From: Catonia carolina
Lineage: Eukaryota; Arthropoda; Insecta; Hemiptera; Achilidae
Length of the DNA: 64,000 bases
Reading direction: 5' to 3'
Assembly (NCBI GenBank): GCA_035578175.1
Contig: JAQMRL010000005.1
Coordinates: 60,617,722-60,681,721, forward strand
Below, piece after piece: positions 57,661 to 64,000 of this stretch (positions are counted from its first letter, which is position 1; every line of letters starts with the position of its first letter). The position numbers and the translations under genes were made by a program. The notes under the pieces are model-generated. The model saw only the letters and a program-made list of their open reading frames with translations, was not told where the DNA came from and did no database searches.

Positions 57661-57722
57661 CCTACAATCATTATATGTTTACAGGACGAAAGCCTTTTCC
57701 TTAACATAATTGTTACAATGTA

Positions 57723-58368
57723 TTTTTACCAACCGGGGTCGACGACACGTGGCGAAACCCTGCTTGTTAGTTTGGTGGCCTTGAAAAGGGCCAGTTTATT
57801 GGTTGGGGGTCCTGAAAAGGACCGGTTGGGCTTTCGAGGAGGCCCTGAAAAGGGGCGTTATTAGATGTCAGAAGTGGCGAGCTGGAGTGGTGGAAGCAGA
57901 GCCCGAAGAATAACGGCTCGGCTACCGGGTTCAGGCCTAGCCTTCACTTAGCGGCAGTTGGATTCCCACTCCAGCGTGACAGTATGGCCCTCAGAGCTCC
58001 TCAGTGTCGGGTCGGCGTAGGCCATCTGCTGATAGCGCGGCCGAGGCGGTTCTCTCCGGGTCGGCGAAGGCTGACCAGTGCGGGAATGTGCGTCCACCAC
58101 CGGTAGCGTAGACCAGGGATGGTGCGTCCGGTCTCGGCTGGGCTCTTCTTCTTCGGTCGGGAGCTCTTCTTCCTTGTTCCTCTCCAGCTGAGAGTTTATT
58201 GGAAAGTGTAACTCACTGTTCAGTGCGGCTGCTTAAATACCTCTTCGGCGAGTCCACTTCATAGTGGAGGGGTGGCGCTGCTGGCTCTGCGCATCTATAG
58301 CGCTCCGCGCGGCAGGCAGGTACTGGGACCGTCTGCAGGCGCTAATATTGGTAGGGCAGTCGATGGCA
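57723..58368 (-). mobile_element. LTR-like element, subfamily A, third copy
   Basis: Homologous along its length to 13050-13665. Both termini are eroded (ACCAACCGGGGTCGACGACA; GGGCAGTCGATGGCATT). On the minus strand there is TATTTAAG (58239-58232), with CACTGAACAGTGAGT about 15-30 bp downstream as a possible initiator, and three tandem histone-type hairpins near the 3' end. Confidence 0.77.
57777..57856 (-). promoter_or_regulatory. Three tandem histone-type stem-loops
   Basis: Complements at 57841-57856 (GCCCCTTTTCAGGGCC), 57808-57823 (GGTCCTTTTCAGGACC, perfect) and 57777-57792 (GGCCCTTTTCAAGGCC). Starts are 31 and 33 nt apart. The middle hairpin has a compensated stem (T-A where others have C-G). 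Confidence 0.82.
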
Positions 58369-58389
58369 TTATAAAAACTGGTTGATACT

Positions 58390-58620
58390 TTCTAACAGCA
58401 CTCTTATTCACAATCGTATAAAATCGTATGTTACCGCTATACTAATCGTTAGTCAAAAAAAATGATATGGAAAAGTTGTGATATTTTAATTATCTTTGTT
58501 TCATTTATGTGTGTTACTGCTCTGATATGCACCTTATGGCTATAATTTTGAAAAATTTATTTTCTCGTAGAAGAATAATAGTCGTTCCAGAAATTTTCTA
58601 CAGTAGACAAATATGAAGTC
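58390..58620 (+). repeat. GCAAGAG-family fragment, diverged
   Basis: TTACCGCTATACTAATCGTTA, GATATGCACCTTATGGCT and ATTTTCTACAGTAGACAAAT match the forward internal blocks in order. Both ends are missing. Confidence 0.6.
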
Positions 58621-59660
58621 TTTTTAGAACCAGAAAACCTGTGAATATAAATATGAAAGGCTCCTCACTGACTAATTTACTCTTTTAGGTTTAATGGAGT
58701 AGAAGCGGATTTCTGAGTCCCGGTTCAATGAAGGTTAGACCGAGTGGTCTTTCTAAAGAGGCCTTTTCGTGCAGTCCGTTGTTTAATAGTGCAAAATTAC
58801 GATCCGGTGTTACTTGCCAATCCTATTAGACCGATCCAATGTCTTTCTAGGGCGACCCTGTTAAGAGAACCTTTTTAAGAACTAGATTAGATTTAGTGTT
58901 GTTATTTTGTTTTTTGAATTGTTTATATATTGTAGGACGAATAAAAAAGTAAATACGGATGAAGATTCCCTCAAACACTACATTTTTGCTCCAAGCAACG
59001 TAACATCAGATCAGTTAGCGAATTCGGATATCGAAAGTTTTACCTCTTCCACTTCCCCAGTCCACAATAAAAACGGTGTAGCAAATAAGAACTCTAGAAA
59101 ACATAAAAATAAAATATTATTAATAATATAATTTATTGCATAAAAGTGTAATAAATATACAAAAACCTGTCAAACAGCGACCAATAAAATTACAACAATA
59201 TTTCCGATATTTTCATACTTCTCTTAAATTCAGAAAATGTGACCTACTTTTCAGTACGGGTAGTTCATATCTATTAAATGTATTTTGTATCCATTTACTG
59301 AATACAATACACCCACCTGTTTCAAATACACTACAACATGAGAGTTAATAAATACGTTTTGAACAAAAAGTCAACTTCAATTCAGACAATTATTTGTGCT
59401 CATCAAATACAGAAGAGTGAATGCAGCGGCGACAATCTAGGCAAGGATGCAGCTGATACGGCGGATATATACCGCAAACTCCCCCCCCCCGCCAAATTAC
59501 TCTATACGTATACCGGTTTTCGTTCTAATGATACGTCATTTTGAAAACAATAAATTTTCATCGGAATTTTTGTTTTCTATTATCTCTCTTGAACTACTGT
59601 ATATATTAATACAGTATATATATTAATACAGTATGAATTTATCGATTGCTCAAAAATACA
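58621..59660. other. Stretch without recognised features
   Basis: Small open frames (58907-59131, 59136-59348, 59338-59544) lack motifs. A short inverted ATACAGTATATATTAATAC tract lies near 59600. Confidence 0.4.
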
Positions 59661-59664
59661 TGAA

Positions 59665-59752
59665 AAAAAATCTGGTATAAAACTCTAACACGACTATCTC
59701 TTGCCAATGTAAGTAATAAAAAACACATCCTATGTTTAATCACGGGTGGAAA
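59665..59752 (+). repeat. GCAAGAG-family left-end fragment
   Basis: AATCTGGTATAAAACTCTAA, then ACTATCTCTTGCCAATG. Truncated where a Rep430 copy begins. Confidence 0.75.
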
Positions 59753-59834
59753 ATATTTTTGTTTTGTTGTTTAGGTCATCAGCCGAAAGGCTGGTTTTAC
59801 CAATGCCTTCCTGACTGAGTGGAAAAATATTGTG

Positions 59835-60231
59835 CGGTTCCAAGCTCCGTGTAGTTGCGGGGTGAAAGGTATGGGTGAGGTATAACGAATGAGTGACGCA
59901 TGCTGGGAGAACGATTGATGTATTACTCTGATACAAAATATTCGTTTTCAAACTTTCCGTAATTAACATATTTGTTTATATTTATTCCATTCATTTATTT
60001 ACATATTTTGCTATGAATTGGTAAGTTAAATATTATGAATCCGACCAAGTTAATAACCCGGTAGGTATTTTTTAAATTAATGCGCCGGATGATAAGAACA
60101 TTTTTTTCGTCTAGTTAGTACACGCTACCACTACAAATGCATCAGCTGTGAAACACTACTACTTCATTGACTTTCCCAGGACTATAACGACGCTCTGCAT
60201 TCCTTCCAACTACACGGAGCTGGTACTCAAG
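59835..60231. mobile_element. MITE-like insert 1 in Rep430
   Basis: About 0.4 kb. AGCTCCGTGTAGTTG near the left end (59843-59857) is matched by CAACTACACGGAGCT near the right (60208-60222), with similar outer bases (GGTTCCA / GAGTACC). No coding potential. The target duplication is not clear. Confidence 0.65.
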
Positions 60232-60371
60232 CAATATGCTTATCAATATGCCAGGCCCTCTGAAAATCATCCCCGCAAACTACCTTACCCCACCCCGTAA
60301 ATAATACCTTCAATCCATTCGACGGTCTGGCTGTATAATGAAATTCATCACTCTCAGAGGAAATAACTCTG

Positions 60372-60767
60372 ACTGTACTATTTTTCAAAGTTGATGAGCT
60401 CTGAACGTACGCACTGCTCCCTACCCACTTCATAGCTAGCCAATGACTTGCCAGCAACGTTGGCAATACTCGTAGCTCTATTATCTATTTTGTTACCCAT
60501 TCCTTTGGTCTTTTATTAAGAATTATAACCTATGAACATACAACCACATTTTATGATTTATATTAAAAATTATTGCATGTTAACGCGCTCTACAAACGAC
60601 GTTTCAGTACGAAAAGCAAGATACGGGTGAACTACTGTGGCTGTTAAATGCATGCGCGCGTAATGTTTGTCAAGCTGATACATTTGTACAATCTGACAAC
60701 GCTTGTAAACGTTCTGATTGGTCTAGACGCGTAGAACAGCAGAGCTCATCAACGGTGGAACGCATTA
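60372..60767. mobile_element. MITE-like insert 2 in Rep430
   Basis: About 0.39 kb. GTTGATGAGCTCTG (60390-60403) is inverted at 60740-60753 (CAGAGCTCATCAAC). Outer ACTAT sequences also pair loosely. No coding frame. The target duplication is not clear. Confidence 0.65.
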
Positions 60768-61131
60768 TAGTGTCTTTTACACCTCTACCTCTTTTGTTCT
60801 TAAATGCTTCAGTCATATAATTGTCTGACCATGTCAAAAGAAACAGAATCATTTTATGTAGCTCTGGAACTAGCAGATCGAGTGAAAAAAATTCAACATT
60901 CCACCTGCCTATTATGGGTAAGAGTGGAAAATTTAAAATAAAATACAGTAGGACTTCTACTTATCGAACTTCTATATATCGAAATTCTCTATATATCGAA
61001 GTATTTCCCGAGTTCCGCGAAATTTTAATGGAAAAATGTTACAGTATATCGAAAACAAATTCTATAATTATATCGAACTTAATTTTAGTCAAAATTTAAA
61101 CAGCACTCCATAATATGGGGACTCCATATAT

Positions 61132-61161
61132 GTTATGGGACAGCATGTGCTGTCCCATAAC
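61132..61161. repeat. Near-perfect palindrome within the pogo element
   Basis: GTTATGGGACAGCA and TGCTGTCCCATAAC are 14-bp perfect arms separated by TG. A GA-rich microsatellite lies just after, at 61183-61220. Confidence 0.9.
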
Positions 61162-61319
61162 ACGCTAGTCAATCCGAAAACACAGAGAGAGAGAGAAAAA
61201 GAGAGAGAGAGAGAGAGAGCAATGTGACAATACCGTACGTTGACCACTGTGGTCAACGTATAAGAGTAGTGTGGTACTCGTATACTATGTACGATCAAAA
61301 ATATGTAAATACGATGATG

Positions 61320-61880
61320 TGGACGAAGCAGTTCTCAAATGGGGAAAAATGTTACGAGATAATAATATGCCTAAGCAAAAGAGAAAAGTTGTTCTTTTTG
61401 TGGATGATTGCCTTGCACATCCGTCTTCTGTCTCAAAAAATTTGTAAGCGTAAAGCTTGTTTTCCCCTCCAAATACGGCGTCGAAACTACAACCTATGGA
61501 CCAAGGTGTTATTAAAACCCTAAAAATGTATTATAGAAAACAGGTTCTCAAGTGACTTATTTTTGCGTTGGAAAATGACAAATCTATTGAAAATGTTATT
61601 AACCTCAGGCTGCCTATATCAGAATTAGTAAAGGTGTGGCAAAATGATGTAGCGGAATCGACGATATAAAAAATTGTTTTTTAAAAGCCGGCTTCTCTGA
61701 AAAAACTGTTATGGAAGAAGTCAAAGTACTACCGCAAATTGAAGAATGTTGGGTCCATTCTGCCAATGGAGGTACGATCAACGACGATATTTCCCTCAAT
61801 GAATTTTTAAGGGTAGATGAAGACATTGTTGTAGCAGAATATCCAACAGATGTATTTTTTTCATTACTTACTGTTTTTAT
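61320..61880 (+). pseudogene. Tigger/pogo transposase C-terminal remnant
   Basis: Frames read KQKRKVVLFVDDCLAHP (second catalytic aspartate region of the DDE_1 domain), PPNTASKLQPMDQGVIKTLK (the diagnostic PPNTTS.LQPMDQG motif), then YYRKQVLK, LRLPISELVKVWQNDVAEST and KAGFSEKTVMEE. This order fits jerky/Tigger-family transposases. A frame change after LAHP and several stops make it inactive. The N-terminal DNA-binding domain is absent. Confidence 0.88.
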
Positions 61881-62126
61881 TTTATTATTTTTAACCAAAA
61901 TACAGTATCATTTAAGTATAGTGGTTAGCCTTATAATACTGTACAATAAAAGAAACATTATTGTAAACAAATACTGTTCTGTAGGCAATATGGTTACGGT
62001 GGGTAATCTCACGTAATAAAAATAGCAGTTTTAATGAGGAAAAAAACACCGTTTCTCTTTATCGAAGTTTCTATATATCAAATTTTTATAAGGAACCTAC
62101 AATTTCGATATGTGGAGGTCCAACTG

Positions 62127-63284
62127 AACTTAACCTAATTATAATCATGAAAGGAAAACGCTATTTGAAAATCTACCTCTGATGGTTTTTTATTTTGATG
62201 AGCAAAATATGTAAAATTACAGACGATGCTAAACTATAATGATTGATATAAAAGATTTTGACTATTCCCATCAATCTCATTACTCATGATTACATCATTA
62301 ACAGGATTTAGATCTGGTACTGGTTGAACTGATTACTCACCGATTTCGGGAGTAACAGCACACCTGTTTCATGAGTCAGCGATCCGCCAGTTGGTGACCA
62401 CTGATATACAGCAAGCAAAAGAAAAAACGTTAAATATTATCTGAGGAGCAGCGAGAATTATAGTGCGACTTACCGCTTAAATTATTTTTAAAATCCAGCT
62501 AAAGAAAGTAATTTCTATGTAAAAATGAATTACCTTATGCCGAAGTAAACCTTTTATATTTAAATTAATACATCCAATATCCTTTTCACAGGAGAAAAAT
62601 AAATTAATCATAAAGTGGAATGGATTTCCTTTCATATTTAAAAAAAATGAAGCTTATAAAATGGGCTTGTTGAAAAACATCCATTTTAATATATACATAG
62701 ACTAATTGAGCAGATATTTTAATTTTTCTTTTAGTAAAAAAAAATCACGTTGAATATTAAAATTCTGCCAATTTTAGAAATATAGTAAGTATTCAAAAAT
62801 AAACAAAAATGACGAAACGAATCTTAATAAATGCAAACGATTATGTTTACAAGTACAAATAAATAATTCATAACTGACTGATGTTGAAACCGAAGGTTGA
62901 AACCAATTTTCCCCGTTGAATTAATTTCCCAATACACTATGCTTGTAGTACAAACCCTTAGCTACCCGAAAAAAGGAAGAGTTAACCCGATTCTCTTTTT
63001 TCGTCTGTACACCCACACTTCCGTTTTGTATGGAAGTTCCAAAAGTGTAGACTATGAGGCAGGCGAAGGTTGGGTAATTCCTCTTCGATACACTGCCGGT
63101 ATATGATTTTATTTACAGTATACACAAGTACCGGATGCCTCAAATAAAATGTTACAATTTCTCTCTTAAGTAGTTTAAATTATTAATATGGTAACTTCCC
63201 GGTTTTCCGAAATAGTGTTGACCGAAACTATCAAAAATATATTTTTAAAACATTTTAAAAACTGTAACTTAACTAATGATTTAA
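62127..63284. other. AT-rich stretch without recognised features
   Basis: Nothing recognised. The open frame at 62897-63106 has no motif. Confidence 0.4.
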
Positions 63285-63411
63285 AAATCTGGTGTGAAAT
63301 ACTCACACAACTTTCTCTTGCCAATGCAAATATTTAACAATATAACCTAACATTAGTAATAAAACATTAGAAATAAACAAAAAACTAACCTCAAAAACAA
63401 TCAAACAATCA
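63285..63411 (+). repeat. GCAAGAG-family left-end fragment
   Basis: AATCTGGTGTGAAATACTCA, core ACTTTCTCTTGCC near 63310, then AACATTAGTAATAAAACATT. Cut at the start of a LINE piece. Confidence 0.82.
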
Positions 63412-64000
63412 ATCATTTTGTAATATTAAGTTGTAATAAAGTGTTGTCGCAACTCAACAGTTCAGCGAAATTAAAACAAAATATTTACAACGAAAAATGC
63501 ATGTTAATAAACACTAAATTGAGATACTATCAAAAAGTGTTATTGTCAGAAATCCTTTTCGGAGTGAGACATCATTCGGAGCAATCAGAACTGGCGATAA
63601 AGACAAGATTGAGAATGTTGAGAAAAGAATAGTAAGAAAGTGTATCAACAAAAACAATATCAAGGATAGTAGATGGAAAACAATCCCAAACAGTCAATTT
63701 TACGAGATGATCGAACCGCTAACAATCACCATCAGAAAGAGAGAATATCGTTGCTGGGCCACTTGAACAGAGTTGATGACACAAGATTAGTAAGAAGACT
63801 GATAAGAGTTTATCTGGAACAAAGTACATACACTAAAATAGATCAAGGAGATCAAGACGAACCTGACAGAACTCAATATTACAATAAATGACTTAAAAAC
63901 TAAATCAGGAGACTCCAAAATCAAAAACCAGATTCCAACAAAAAGCAAAGGTGGCAGGAAAAGCAGTGTTTTCCGAAGCAAAAAAGCTCAAATGATCAGA
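63412..64000 (+). pseudogene. LINE family 4 reverse-transcriptase C-terminal fragment
   Basis: Forward frames read KIENVEKRIVRKCINKNNIK, FYEMIEPLTITIRKREYRCW, LNRVDDTRLVRRLIRVYLE. This is the order E..ERKI.RKI.G...., Y..IEP...TIRKRR..F.GHL.RM...RL.KRI. It continues past the window end. Same family as 10.4-11.1 kb. Frame changes show decay. Confidence 0.78.

Larger units (their letters stand above)
59763..60915 (+). repeat. Rep430 dispersed repeat broken by two MITE-like inserts
   Basis: Three segments in order: 59763-59834 (TTGTTTAGGTCATCAGCCGA ... ACTGAGTGG), 60232-60371 (TGCTTATCAATATGCCAGGC ... GGTCTGGCTGTATAATGAAA) and 60768-60915 (GTGTCTTTTACACCTCTACC ... CCACCTGCCTATTATGGG). The inserts fall between them. 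Confidence 0.85.
60946..62126 (+). mobile_element. pogo/Tigger-type DNA transposon, internally deleted
   Basis: Left end CAGTAGGACTTCTACTTATC and right end (reversed) CAGTTGGACCTCCACATATC form inverted repeats with additional TATATATCGAA repeats inside. TA precedes the left end (60944-60945), but the right flank is AA. The element holds a decayed Tigger-like transposase C-terminal half. Confidence 0.88.

Overview
This 64 kb window looks like intronic and flanking DNA from a large, AT-rich, repeat-laden insect genome. The evidence is one recognisable host exon, that of an insect-type nicotinic acetylcholine receptor alpha subunit on the minus strand at about 19.4-19.6 kb with consensus splice sites, set in a dense pile of animal-type transposable elements: piggyBac, mariner, pogo, hAT, Jockey and other non-LTR LINEs, and tRNA-derived SINEs. 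I cannot name the species. No bacterial-style operons, rRNA, CRISPR or functional tRNA genes are visible.

Layout. 0-10 kb: a dispersed repeat that I call the GCAAGAG family (13-bp subterminal inverted repeats ACTTTCTCTTGCC / GGCAAGAGAAAGT) in both orientations, a SINE with a perfect 13-bp target duplication, a mariner-type element with a decayed transposase, a 0.34 kb GT microsatellite, and LINE fragments interleaved with a second dispersed repeat (Rep430). 10-19 kb: three different LINE families, and a GC-rich LTR-like element inserted in a tRNA-derived SINE. 19.4 kb: the receptor exon. Its upstream gene region runs to the right and its downstream intron to the left. 20-32 kb: more GCAAGAG, Rep430, LINE and LTR-like copies, plus a perfect 36-bp-arm hairpin. 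32.06-34.56 kb: a complete 2.5 kb piggyBac element with an intact 603-codon transposase, the only long intact coding region here. 35-64 kb: LINE fragments, a mariner remnant, two more LTR-like copies with perfect 4-bp target duplications, a piggyBac-type MITE, a hAT element carrying a LINE fragment, a 1.03 kb TA-flanked inverted-repeat element, nested MITEs and a pogo/Tigger remnant.

The most unusual signal is the LTR-like family (five copies at 13.0, 28.0, 40.5, 47.0 and 57.7 kb). Its members are about 615-680 bp, run TGTC...GACA, and in two cases have perfect 4-bp target duplications. Near the 3' end each carries the hairpin GGCCCTTTTCAGGGCC, which matches the replication-dependent histone mRNA 3' stem-loop. 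One subfamily carries three such hairpins in tandem every 31-34 nt. TATA-like boxes lie on the same strand near the 5' end, which suggests an element that may end its RNA by histone-type processing.

Apart from the receptor exon and the piggyBac transposase, no coding region looks functional. The other open frames are decayed transposon pieces or chance frames in repeats.
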